A stretch of DNA of 64,000 bases, taken from Paraburkholderia kururiensis. Lineage in GTDB: Bacteria > Pseudomonadota > Gammaproteobacteria > Burkholderiales > Burkholderiaceae. Below are positions 44,099 through 52,381 of this stretch, piece by piece; position 1 is the first letter of the stretch, and every line of letters begins with the position of its first letter. A program made the position numbers and the translations under genes. The DNA lies in contig NZ_CP139965.1 of NCBI RefSeq assembly GCF_034424375.1, forward strand, positions 930,001 to 994,000. Reading direction: 5' to 3'. The notes under the pieces are model-generated. The model searched no databases and was not told the DNA's origin. It saw only the letters and a list, made by a program, of their open reading frames with translations.

Positions 44099-45874
44099 AT
44101 GGCTGCAATCAAAAGTTCTCTGCCGCGTCGCCGCTTCGACGTGGTGATCGTCGGCGCAGGCGGCTCGGGGATGCGCGCGTCGCTGCAACTGGCACGTGCC
44201 GGCCTGTCGGTCTGCGTGCTCTCGAAGGTGTTCCCCACCCGTTCGCACACGGTTGCGGCGCAAGGCGGCATTGGCGCCTCGCTCGGCAACATGAGCGAAG
44301 ACAACTGGCACTACCACTTCTACGACACCATCAAGGGCTCTGACTGGCTGGGCGATCAGGACGCCATCGAGTTCATGTGCCGTGAAGCGCCGAACGCGGT
44401 CTACGAACTCGAACACTTCGGCATGCCCTTCGACCGCAACGCGGACGGCACGATCTACCAGCGTCCGTTCGGCGGCCACACCGCGAACTACGGTGAAAAG
44501 CCGGTGCAGCGCGCCTGCGCGGCTGCCGACCGTACCGGCCACGCGTTGCTGCATACGCTGTACCAGCAGAACGTTGCAGCGAAGACGCAGTTCTTCGTCG
44601 AATGGATGGCGCTCGACCTGATCCGCGACGCAGAAGGCGACGTGCTCGGCGTCACGGCGCTCGAAATGGAGACGGGCGACGTCTACATCCTCGAAGGCAA
44701 GTGCACGCTGTTCGCCACGGGCGGCGCGGGCCGCATCTTCGCGGCGTCCACCAACGCGTTCATCAACACGGGCGACGGCCTCGGCATGGCGGCGCGTTCG
44801 GGCATTCCGCTCGAAGACATGGAGTTCTGGCAGTTCCACCCCACCGGCGTGGCCGGCGCGGGCGTGCTGATCACCGAAGGCGTGCGCGGCGAAGGCGGCA
44901 TTCTGCGTAACGCCAACGGCGAGCGCTTCATGGAGCGCTACGCGCCCACGCTGAAAGACCTGGCGCCGCGCGACTTCGTCTCGCGTTCGATGGACCAGGA
45001 AATCAAGGAAGGCCGCGGCGTGGGTCCGAACAAGGACCACGTGCTGCTCGACCTCTCGCACATCGGCGCCGAGACGATCATGAAGCGTCTGCCGTCGATC
45101 CGCGAAATCGCGCTGAAGTTCGCGAACGTCGACTGCATCAAGGAACCCATCCCCGTCGTGCCGACCATTCACTACCAGATGGGCGGCATTCCGACGAACA
45201 TCCACGGTCAGGTGGTGGGCACGCCGAAGGGCCACGAAGACCCGATCAACGGCTTCTACGCCGTGGGCGAATGCTCGTGCGTCTCGGTGCACGGCGCGAA
45301 CCGCCTGGGCACGAACTCGCTGCTCGACCTCGTGGTGTTCGGCCGCGCGGCCGGCAACCACATCGTGAAGCACGTGAAGGAAATCAAGGAGCACAAGCCG
45401 CTGCCGGCCGATGCCGCCGACTTCTCGCTCGCGCGTCTCGACAAGCTCGAAAAGTCCAGCTCCGGCGAATACACGCAGGCCATCGCGAACGACATCCGGT
45501 CGACCATGCAGAAGCATGCCGGCGTGTTCCGTACCTCGGCGCTGCTCTCGGAAGGCGTGGGCGAAGTGGCCGAACTCGCGAAGCGCGTGGAGCACGTGCA
45601 TCTGAAGGACAAGTCGAAGGTGTTCAACACGGCACGCGTCGAAGCGCTGGAACTCGCGAACCTGATCGAGGTGGCGCGCGCAACGATGGTGTCCGCCGAA
45701 GCCCGCAAGGAAAGCCGTGGCGCGCACGCGCACAGCGACTACGAACATCGCGACGACGAAAACTGGCTGCGCCATACGCTGTGGTACAGCGAAGGCGACC
45801 GCCTCGAATACAAGCCGGTTCACATGAACCCGCTCAGCGTCGAGTCGGTACCGCCGAAGGCGCGTACGTTCTAA
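44099..45874 (+). CDS. sdhA: Succinate dehydrogenase flavoprotein subunit
   Basis: A 591-residue catalytic subunit that oxidises succinate to fumarate. FAD-binding GAGGSGMRAS, the histidine that carries covalent FAD in SHTVAAQGG, and active-site motifs QFHPTGVAGAG and HGANRLGTNSLLD. The covalent flavin is helped by SdhE, encoded in the same operon. Confidence 0.96.
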   Translation: MAAIKSSLPRRRFDVVIVGAGGSGMRASLQLARAGLSVCVLSKVFPTRSHTVAAQGGIGASLGNMSEDNWHYHFYDTIKGSDWLGDQDAIEFMCREAPNAVYELEHFGMPFDRNADGTIYQRPFGGHTANYGEKPVQRACAAADRTGHALLHTLYQQNVAAKTQFFVEWMALDLIRDAEGDVLGVTALEMETGDVYILEGKCTLFATGGAGRIFAASTNAFINTGDGLGMAARSGIPLEDMEFWQFHPTGVAGAGVLITEGVRGEGGILRNANGERFMERYAPTLKDLAPRDFVSRSMDQEIKEGRGVGPNKDHVLLDLSHIGAETIMKRLPSIREIALKFANVDCIKEPIPVVPTIHYQMGGIPTNIHGQVVGTPKGHEDPINGFYAVGECSCVSVHGANRLGTNSLLDLVVFGRAAGNHIVKHVKEIKEHKPLPADAADFSLARLDKLEKSSSGEYTQAIANDIRSTMQKHAGVFRTSALLSEGVGEVAELAKRVEHVHLKDKSKVFNTARVEALELANLIEVARATMVSAEARKESRGAHAHSDYEHRDDENWLRHTLWYSEGDRLEYKPVHMNPLSVESVPPKARTF

Positions 45875-45902
45875 GCCAAAGCCAGACCAAAAGGAATCGG
45901 AA

Positions 45903-46604
45903 ATGGCCAAACGAATTTTTGAAGTCTACCGCTACGATCCGGACAAGGATGCCGCCCCGCGCATGCAGACGTACGAGCTCGAAATCGAGCACGAGCGCAT
46001 GCTGCTCGACGCGCTGGTGAAACTGAAGGCGCTGGACGAGACGCTGTCGTTCCGCCGCTCGTGCCGGGAAGGCGTGTGCGGGTCCGACGCCATGAACATC
46101 AACGGCAAGAATGGGCTGGCGTGCCTCACGAACCTGAACGACCTGCCGCAGAAGATCGTGCTGCGTCCGCTGCCGGGTCTGCCGGTGGTGCGCGACCTGA
46201 TCTGCGACTTCACGCAGTTCTTCAACCAGTACCACTCGATCAAGCCGTACCTCATCAACGACACGCCGCCGCCCGAGAAGGAGCGTCTGCAGTCGCCGGA
46301 AGAGCGTGACGAGCTGGACGGCCTGTACGAGTGCATTCTGTGCGCGAGCTGCTCCACGTCGTGCCCGAGCTTCTGGTGGAATCCCGACAAGTTCGTGGGT
46401 CCGGCCGGGTTGCTGCAGGCCTATCGCTTCATCGCGGACAGCCGCGATCAGGCGACGGGCGAGCGTCTCGACAACCTCGAAGATCCGTACCGTCTGTTCC
46501 GTTGCCATACGATCATGAACTGCGTCGACGTTTGCCCGAAGGGGCTGAACCCGACGAAGGCGATCGGCAAGATCAAGGAACTGATGGTTCGCCGCACCGT
46601 TTGA
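45903..46604 (+). CDS. sdhB: Succinate dehydrogenase iron-sulfur subunit
   Basis: A 233-residue electron-transfer subunit with the three cluster motifs: SCREGVCGSDAM (2Fe-2S), CILCASCSTSCPS (4Fe-4S) and CHTIMNCVDVCPKG (3Fe-4S). It passes electrons from SdhA to the quinone site. 28 nt after sdhA. Confidence 0.96.
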   Translation: MAKRIFEVYRYDPDKDAAPRMQTYELEIEHERMLLDALVKLKALDETLSFRRSCREGVCGSDAMNINGKNGLACLTNLNDLPQKIVLRPLPGLPVVRDLICDFTQFFNQYHSIKPYLINDTPPPEKERLQSPEERDELDGLYECILCASCSTSCPSFWWNPDKFVGPAGLLQAYRFIADSRDQATGERLDNLEDPYRLFRCHTIMNCVDVCPKGLNPTKAIGKIKELMVRRTV

Positions 46605-46618
46605 CAGGACCAGTCGTG

Positions 46619-46891
46619 ATGGAAGGACCTTCTCACCAGTCCGATCCTCTTCGCCGCGCGCGCCTTCGCTGGCGTGCGCGGCGCGGCCTGCTCGAAAACG
46701 ACCTGATTTTCGAGCGCTTTTTCGGCCGCTACGAGCATGACCTCAGCGATGCCGATGTCGGCGCGCTCACGCGCCTCTTCGAGCTGAGCGATAACGACCT
46801 GATGGACTTGCTGCTTGCACGCAAGGAACCGGAAGGCGACCTTGCCGACCCGGACATCAAACGGGTGCTGGAGCGGCTGCGCGCAGTCTGA
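46619..46891 (+). CDS. sdhE: FAD assembly factor SdhE
   Basis: A 90-residue protein of the SdhE/YgfY family, which promotes covalent flavinylation of SdhA. The conserved RGLLENDLIFERFF (family RGxxExD motif) and LSDADVGALTRLFELSDNDL are present. It lies 14 nt after sdhB and 87 nt before gltA. Confidence 0.9.
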   Translation: MEGPSHQSDPLRRARLRWRARRGLLENDLIFERFFGRYEHDLSDADVGALTRLFELSDNDLMDLLLARKEPEGDLADPDIKRVLERLRAV

Positions 46892-46978
46892 CCGCAGGCG
46901 GGCCGGGCCTCACGGGCTGGCTCCAGGCGTGCAACATATATCGAAATCCAGTTTCTACACTTCGATTGAGGATGAGCT

Positions 46979-48280
46979 ATGACCCCGTCAGATGTTAAAG
47001 CCACGCTATCGTTCAGCGATAACTCGCCGAGCGTCGAAATGCCGATTTACAAGGGCACGATGGGCCCGGACGTCATCGATATCCGCAAACTGTACGGCCA
47101 GACCGGCAAGTTCACGTACGACCCGGGCTTCATGTCGACGGCGGCATGCAATTCGGCGATCACGTACATCGACGGGGACAAGGGCGAGCTGCTGTACCGC
47201 GGCTACCCCATCGACAACCTCGCGCAAAACGCCGACTTCCTCGAAACCTGCTACCTGCTGCTCAAGGGCGAACTGCCCAACCCGGCCCAGAAGGACGAGT
47301 TCGTGAAGACCGTCACGAGCCACACGATGGTCCACGAGCAGATGCAGTTCTTCTTCCGCGGCTTCCGTCGCGACGCGCATCCGATGTCGATTCTCGTGGC
47401 CGCGGTGGGCGCGCTCTCGGCGTTCTATCACGACTCGCTCGACATCAATAACCCGCACCATCGCGAAGTGTCGGCGATCCGCATGATCGCGAAGCTGCCC
47501 ACGCTCGTGGCGATGGCGTACAAGTACAGCATCGGCCAGCCGTTCGTGTATCCGCGCAACGACCTGTCGTACAGCGCGAATTTCATGCGCATGATGTTCT
47601 CGAACCCGTGCGAGGAGTACAAGGTCAACGACGTGCTGGTGCGCGCACTCGACCGCATCCTGATTCTGCATGCGGACCACGAGCAGAACGCGTCGACCTC
47701 GACGGTGCGCCTGGCGGGTTCGTCGGGTGCGAATCCGTTCGCGTGTATCGCGGCCGGTATCGCATGTCTCTGGGGCCCCGCGCACGGCGGCGCCAACGAA
47801 GCGGCGCTCAACATGCTCGAAGAGATCGGCTCGCCCGACAACATCCCTGAATTCATCCGTCAGGTGAAGGACAAGAACTCGGGCGTGAAGCTGATGGGCT
47901 TCGGTCACCGCGTCTACAAGAACTACGACCCGCGCGCGAAGCTGATGCGCGAGACGTGCCACGAAGTGCTCGAAGAACTGGGCCTGCACGACGACCCGCT
48001 CTTCAAGCTCGCCATGCAGCTGGAAAAGATCGCGCTGGAAGACGAATACTTCGTGTCGCGCAAGCTGTACCCGAACGTGGATTTCTACTCGGGCATCGTG
48101 CAGCGCGCACTCGGCATTCCGACCTCGATGTTCACCTGCATCTTCGCGATGGCGCGCACGGTGGGCTGGATTGCGCAGTGGAATGAAATGATCGCCGACC
48201 CCGAGCAGAAGATCGGCCGTCCGCGCCAGCTGTTCGTCGGTGCAACGCCGCGCGAAGCGAAGCCGATCTCTCAGCGTTGA
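46979..48280 (+). CDS. gltA: Citrate synthase
   Basis: A 433-residue type II citrate synthase condensing acetyl-CoA and oxaloacetate. The N-terminal NADH-site-type domain (about 1-60) is present. Catalytic motifs are GPAHGGANEAAL, MGFGHRVYKNYDPRA and FYSGIVQRALGIPTSMFT. It is the TCA paralogue of prpC, which lies about 8 kb away. The start is preceded by TTGAGGATGAGCT, which includes a GAGG ribosome site. Confidence 0.96.
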   Translation: MTPSDVKATLSFSDNSPSVEMPIYKGTMGPDVIDIRKLYGQTGKFTYDPGFMSTAACNSAITYIDGDKGELLYRGYPIDNLAQNADFLETCYLLLKGELPNPAQKDEFVKTVTSHTMVHEQMQFFFRGFRRDAHPMSILVAAVGALSAFYHDSLDINNPHHREVSAIRMIAKLPTLVAMAYKYSIGQPFVYPRNDLSYSANFMRMMFSNPCEEYKVNDVLVRALDRILILHADHEQNASTSTVRLAGSSGANPFACIAAGIACLWGPAHGGANEAALNMLEEIGSPDNIPEFIRQVKDKNSGVKLMGFGHRVYKNYDPRAKLMRETCHEVLEELGLHDDPLFKLAMQLEKIALEDEYFVSRKLYPNVDFYSGIVQRALGIPTSMFTCIFAMARTVGWIAQWNEMIADPEQKIGRPRQLFVGATPREAKPISQR

Positions 48281-48357
48281 TAGCGCTGGCGTGCGAGGCG
48301 TAGCAAGTCGCATCGCACGCACTAAGCACACTGCGCTCCAACAGGAGCCTCCAATAG

Positions 48358-48391
48358 ACGCCTCGATGGGCTTGAGCCCTCGGGGCGTTTT
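48358..48391 (+). terminator. Probable terminator of gltA
   Basis: Interrupted hairpin with outer arms ACGCC (48358-48362) / GGCGT (48384-48388) and an inner GGGCT/AGCCC pair, followed by TTTT (48388-48391). It sits about 80 nt after the gltA stop. Confidence 0.65.
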
Positions 48392-48434
48392 CATTTGGCC
48401 GCGCGGCGTGAGGCTATGGCGCGCGTACACAGTA

Positions 48435-48689
48435 ATGTTTGCCGAGCCGCACGTTCGCGTGCGTGCTGCCGAAGTCCGGCAAGATGAAGCCATCCGCCCC
48501 GATACGCTGAAGCGCATCTGCGAGGCCCTGCAATGGCAATCCCGCGATCTGTTCCAGTGCCGCCCTGACGAAGCAGGTTCGACAGGCGACGCAGCCGACA
48601 GAACGCGGCCGTCCCGGCGTCCGGGTAACATCGATACAGGTATTGAAACTACCAGCCAACTCACTGTTTTTTATCGGGTTTTTCCTTGA
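48435..48689 (+). pseudogene. Possible remnant of an XRE-type HTH regulator
   Basis: The frame starting at ATG 48435 encodes IRPDTLKRICEALQWQSRDL, which closely resembles the last helix and exit of Cro/C1-type HTH domains (pattern DTLxxICxALxCxPGDL). The first helices of the fold are missing or unrecognisable upstream, and the sequence after the motif is disordered and ends without a domain. A degraded regulator is the simplest reading; chance similarity cannot be ruled out. Confidence 0.4.
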
Positions 48690-48772
48690 GTGGCGGGCAA
48701 AACCCGGGGGCTGCGTGGCATAATCGTCCAACACATATCGCATTGCCCGCAGTCACTTTCTCCCCGCATATC

Positions 48773-50182
48773 ATGGCCAAGACTCTCTACGACAAATTGT
48801 GGGACTCCCATGTCGTCCGCACGGAAGAAGACGGCACGACGCTGCTCTACATCGACCGTCACCTGCTGCACGAAGTGACGAGTCCGCAGGCGTTCGAAGG
48901 TCTCAAGATCAATAGCCGTCCGGTGTGGCGCATCAGCGCCAACCTGGCCGTCTCGGACCACAACGTGCCCACCACGGACCGCAGCCACGGCATTGCCGAC
49001 CCGGTCTCGAAGCTCCAGGTCGATACGCTCGACAGCAATTGCGACGCCTTCGGCATCACGCAATTCAAGATGACGGACAAGCGCCAGGGCATCGTGCATA
49101 TCGTCGGCCCCGAGCAGGGCGCGACGCTGCCTGGCATGACGATCGTCTGCGGCGACTCGCACACGTCCACGCACGGCGCGTTCGGCGCGCTGGCGCACGG
49201 CATCGGCACGTCGGAAGTGGAGCATGTGCTCGCCACGCAAACGCTGCTGCAAAAGAAGAGCAAGAACATGCTCGTGAAGGTGGAAGGCCCGCTGCCGCGC
49301 GGCTGTACCGCGAAGGACATCGTGCTCGCGATCATCGGCAAGATCGGCACGGCGGGCGGCACGGGTTACGCGATCGAGTTCGGCGGTTCCACCATCCGCT
49401 CGCTCAGCATGGAAGGCCGCATGACGGTCTGCAACATGGCGATCGAAGCGGGCGCGCGCGCCGGCATGGTCGCCGTGGACGACACCACGATCGAATACCT
49501 CAAGGACCGTCCGTTCTCGCCGCAGGGCGTCGAATGGGACCAGGCCGTGGCGTACTGGCGGAATTTCCGTTCCGACGAGGGCGCGCAGTTCGACCGCGTG
49601 GTCGAACTGGATGCCGCGGAGATCGTGCCGCAGGTCACGTGGGGCACGTCGCCGGAAATGGTGACGTCTATCGATAGCCGCGTGCCGGACCCCGAGCGCG
49701 AAAAAGATCCGGTGAAGCGCGACGCCATGGAGCGCGCGCTGCAGTACATGGCGCTCGAACCCAACACGCCCATCGACGCCATCAAGCCGGACAAGATTTT
49801 CATCGGCTCGTGCACGAACGCGCGTATCGAAGACCTGCGCGCCGCCGCGTACGTGGTGAAGAAGCTGGGCCGCCGCGTGGCGCCGAACATTCGCCTCGCG
49901 ATGGTGGTGCCGGGCTCGGGTCTCGTGAAGGCGCAGGCCGAGCGCGAAGGTCTCGACAAGGTCTTCACCGACGCCGGCTTCGAATGGCGCGAGCCGGGCT
50001 GCTCCATGTGTCTCGCGATGAATGCGGACCGTCTGGAGCCGGGCGAGCGTTGCGCGTCCACGTCGAATCGCAACTTCGAAGGCCGTCAGGGCGCGGGCGG
50101 ACGCACGCACCTCGTGAGCCCCGCAATGGCCGCGGCCGCTGCGATCGAAGGGCACTTCGTCGACATTCGCAAGCTGGGTTAA
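48773..50182 (+). CDS. leuC: 3-isopropylmalate dehydratase large subunit
   Basis: A 469-residue [4Fe-4S] enzyme of leucine synthesis that isomerises 2- to 3-isopropylmalate together with LeuD. Motifs: VCGDSHTSTHGAFGALA, FIGSCTNARIEDLRAAA and the second cluster cysteines in REPGCSMCLAMN. The start MAKTLYDKLWDSH is the family's usual N-terminus. No small entericidin gene lies between leuC and leuD. Confidence 0.95.
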   Translation: MAKTLYDKLWDSHVVRTEEDGTTLLYIDRHLLHEVTSPQAFEGLKINSRPVWRISANLAVSDHNVPTTDRSHGIADPVSKLQVDTLDSNCDAFGITQFKMTDKRQGIVHIVGPEQGATLPGMTIVCGDSHTSTHGAFGALAHGIGTSEVEHVLATQTLLQKKSKNMLVKVEGPLPRGCTAKDIVLAIIGKIGTAGGTGYAIEFGGSTIRSLSMEGRMTVCNMAIEAGARAGMVAVDDTTIEYLKDRPFSPQGVEWDQAVAYWRNFRSDEGAQFDRVVELDAAEIVPQVTWGTSPEMVTSIDSRVPDPEREKDPVKRDAMERALQYMALEPNTPIDAIKPDKIFIGSCTNARIEDLRAAAYVVKKLGRRVAPNIRLAMVVPGSGLVKAQAEREGLDKVFTDAGFEWREPGCSMCLAMNADRLEPGERCASTSNRNFEGRQGAGGRTHLVSPAMAAAAAIEGHFVDIRKLG

Positions 50183-50211
50183 AACCCTCGTCTCATTCAG
50201 GGTGACGGATC

Positions 50212-50862
50212 ATGGATAAATTCGTTGTGCACACCGGCGTCGTGGCGCCGCTCGATCGCGAGAACGTGGATACGGACGCGATCATCCCGAAGCAGTTTCT
50301 CAAGTCGATCAAGCGCACGGGGTTCGGTCCGAACGCGTTCGACGAATGGCGCTACCTGGATCACGGCGAGCCGGGCCAGGACAACTCGAAGCGTCCGCTG
50401 AACCCGGACTTCGTGCTGAACCAGCCGCGCTACCAGGGCGCGTCGATCCTGCTGGCGCGCAAGAACTTCGGCTGCGGCAGCTCGCGCGAACACGCGCCGT
50501 GGGCGCTTCAGCAGTACGGCTTTCGCGCCATCATCGCGCCGAGCTTCGCGGACATCTTCTACAACAACTGCTTCAAGAACGGTCTGCTGCCCATCGTGCT
50601 GACCGAGCAGCAGGTCGATCACCTGTTCAACGATACGTACGCGTTCAACGGCTACCAGCTTACCGTCGATCTGGACAAGCAGATCGTGCGCACGCCGGAT
50701 GCCCGCGAATATCCGTTCGAAGTGGCGGCATTCCGTAAGTACTGTCTGCTGAACGGCTTCGACGACATCGGCCTCACGCTGCGTCACTCGGACGAGATTC
50801 GCCGGTTCGAAGCGGAGCGTCTTGCGAAGCAGCCGTGGCTGAATCACCGGATCGTCGGCTAA
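50212..50862 (+). CDS. leuD: 3-isopropylmalate dehydratase small subunit
   Basis: A 216-residue swivelling-domain subunit of isopropylmalate isomerase. The family motif NFGCGSSREHAPWAL and the start VVAPLDRENVDTDAIIPKQFL are intact. 29 nt after leuC. Confidence 0.95.
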   Translation: MDKFVVHTGVVAPLDRENVDTDAIIPKQFLKSIKRTGFGPNAFDEWRYLDHGEPGQDNSKRPLNPDFVLNQPRYQGASILLARKNFGCGSSREHAPWALQQYGFRAIIAPSFADIFYNNCFKNGLLPIVLTEQQVDHLFNDTYAFNGYQLTVDLDKQIVRTPDAREYPFEVAAFRKYCLLNGFDDIGLTLRHSDEIRRFEAERLAKQPWLNHRIVG

Positions 50863-50935
50863 CAGCGACGGGCATGGCGCCGCTCTGGCGGCATCGAAGT
50901 GCAAGAGTCAAACAGAAACAGCAAGGAAACATCGG

Positions 50936-52003
50936 ATGAAGATCGCAGTGTTGCCCGGCGACGGCATCGGCCCGGAAATCGTCAAGGAAGCCGTCAAGGT
51001 ACTGAACGCCCTTGGCGAAAAGTTCGAACTGGAAGAAGCGCCCGTGGGCGGCGCGGGCTACGAGGCCAAGGGCCATCCGCTGCCCGACTCCACGCTCGCG
51101 CTGGCGAAGCAAGCCGACGCGATTCTGTTCGGCGCCGTGGGCGACTGGAAGTACGACTCGCTGGAGCGCGCGCTGCGTCCCGAGCAGGCCATTCTCGGTC
51201 TGCGCAAGCACTTGCAGCTGTTCGCCAACTTCCGTCCGGCCATCTGCTATCCGCAGCTGACGGGTGCGTCGTCGCTGAAGCCGGAAATCGTCTCGGGCCT
51301 CGACATCCTGATCGTGCGTGAACTCAACGGCGACATTTACTTCGGCTCGCCGCGCGGCGTGCGCGAGGCGCCGGACGGTCCGTTCGCCGGCGCGCGGGAA
51401 GGCTTCGACACGATGCGCTATTCGGAGCCCGAAGTGCGTCGCATCGCGCACGTCGCATTCCAGGCGGCGCAAAAGCGTGCGAAGAAGCTCACGTCGGTCG
51501 ACAAGGCCAACGTGCTCGAAACCTCGCAGTTGTGGAAGGACGTGATGATCGACGTCGCGAAGGAATATCCGGACGTCGAGCTTTCGCACATGTACGTGGA
51601 CAACGCGGCCATGCAGCTCGTGAAAGGCCCGAAGGCGTTCGACGTGATCGTCACCGGCAACATGTTCGGCGACATTCTCTCGGACGAAGCGGCCATGCTG
51701 ACGGGCTCGATCGGCATGCTGCCGTCGGCGTCGCTCGATGCGAACAACAAGGGGCTGTACGAGCCGTCGCACGGCTCGGCGCCGGACATCGCCGGCAAGG
51801 GCGTGGCCAATCCGCTCGCCACGATTCTTTCGGCCGCGATGATGCTGCGCTACTCGCTGAACCGCGCGGAGCAGGCCGACCGCATCGAAAGCGCGGTCAA
51901 GAAGGTGCTGGAGCAGGGCTATCGCACGGCTGACATCCTCACGCCGGGTTGCACGCAGGTCGGCACCGAGGCAATGGGCGACGCTGTTCTGGCGGCGCTT
52001 TAA
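50936..52003 (+). CDS. leuB: 3-isopropylmalate dehydrogenase
   Basis: A 355-residue NAD-dependent oxidative decarboxylase of leucine synthesis. Start MKIAVLPGDGIGPEIV, substrate residues in ELNGDIYFGSPRG, metal aspartates in FGDILSDEAAMLTGSIGMLPSASL and the nucleotide loop EPSHGSAPDIAGKG. 73 nt after leuD. leuA is not in the window. Confidence 0.95.
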   Translation: MKIAVLPGDGIGPEIVKEAVKVLNALGEKFELEEAPVGGAGYEAKGHPLPDSTLALAKQADAILFGAVGDWKYDSLERALRPEQAILGLRKHLQLFANFRPAICYPQLTGASSLKPEIVSGLDILIVRELNGDIYFGSPRGVREAPDGPFAGAREGFDTMRYSEPEVRRIAHVAFQAAQKRAKKLTSVDKANVLETSQLWKDVMIDVAKEYPDVELSHMYVDNAAMQLVKGPKAFDVIVTGNMFGDILSDEAAMLTGSIGMLPSASLDANNKGLYEPSHGSAPDIAGKGVANPLATILSAAMMLRYSLNRAEQADRIESAVKKVLEQGYRTADILTPGCTQVGTEAMGDAVLAAL

Positions 52004-52045
52004 TCGCGCTGACGTCCGGCGGCGCCACGAAGGCAACGTCGCTTG

Positions 52046-52068
52046 CGGGGTCGGATGTGCCGGCCCCG
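52046..52068 (+). terminator. Terminator-like hairpin after leuB
   Basis: Nine-pair stem CGGGGTCGG (52046-52054) / CCGGCCCCG (52060-52068; one G-T pair) with a 5-nt loop, followed by TCTTGTG rather than a T-run. It would separate leuCDB from the asd leader. Confidence 0.45.
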
Positions 52069-52135
52069 TCTTGTGCGCCCGTGGTGTTCCGCTGCGACAA
52101 CTTGTCATGAGTGCGGCAAAGCGGACCGTATCCGC

Positions 52136-52162
52136 TTGAATTTGTTGGTTTTCGTGTAGACT
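52136..52162 (+). promoter_or_regulatory. Candidate promoter of the asd leader
   Basis: TTGAAT (52136-52141), a short 15-bp spacer, TAGACT (52157-52162). The predicted start is at or next to the ATG at 52169, so the leader peptide may be read from a leaderless RNA. Confidence 0.4.
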
Positions 52163-52168
52163 GTTGCG

Positions 52169-52300
52169 ATGGCGACGATCCCCCAGATCCTTTCGATTTC
52201 GAAGCTTCACGGCAAAACGGCCCGTGCAGTTTCGTTCGCCATGTCGTTCTCCATCACCACCATCAAAACGATTACCCCGAAAACGATCACGAAGCGCTGA
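52169..52300 (+). CDS. Putative Thr/Ile/Lys-rich leader peptide of asd (attenuator)
   Basis: A 43-codon ORF ends in SITTIKTITPKTITKR, with six Thr, four Ile and three Lys codons in its last 16 positions. It lies directly upstream of asd, whose product feeds the Lys, Thr, Met and Ile pathways. Its stop codon lies in the 3' arm of a 7-bp hairpin. No Shine-Dalgarno is seen, but the predicted transcription start coincides with the ATG. An internal ATG at 52241 would give a 19-residue version. Function as a leader peptide is inferred. Confidence 0.6.
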   Translation: MATIPQILSISKLHGKTARAVSFAMSFSITTIKTITPKTITKR

Positions 52301-52360
52301 TCGTCCGTCGTGCCCGCCCGTCTTCCCCGCGCGGTCACGCCGGGCAAGATAGCGGGGAAG
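52283..52360 (+). promoter_or_regulatory. Attenuator-like hairpins between leader ORF and asd
   Basis: Hairpin 1 is ACGATCA (52283-52289) / TGATCGT (52298-52304) and covers the leader stop codon. Hairpin 2 is CTTCCCCGC (52322-52330) / GCGGGGAAG (52352-52360), nine perfect pairs, without a T-run. GCCCG (52312-52316) could instead pair with CGGGC (52341-52345) in the loop of hairpin 2, so alternative folds exist. A ribosome stalled on the Thr/Ile/Lys codons would block hairpin 1. Confidence 0.5.
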
Positions 52361-52381
52361 TGTCCATTTCAAGGGTAAGTC

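Larger units (their letters stand above)
48281..48772. other. Intergenic region of 492 nt between gltA and leuC
   Basis: It contains a stem GCGTGCGA/TCGCACGC just after gltA, the gltA terminator (48358-48391), a degraded HTH-like reading frame (48435-48689) and a CATAAT -10 candidate (48719-48724) for leuC without a matching -35. Confidence 0.5.

Noticed and set aside
52164..52352. Alternative Arg-rich 62-codon frame overlapping the asd leader peptide
   Set aside because: Arg/Ser-rich shadow in another frame, without start signals; the 52169 frame has the meaningful Thr/Ile/Lys run and stops before the hairpins.
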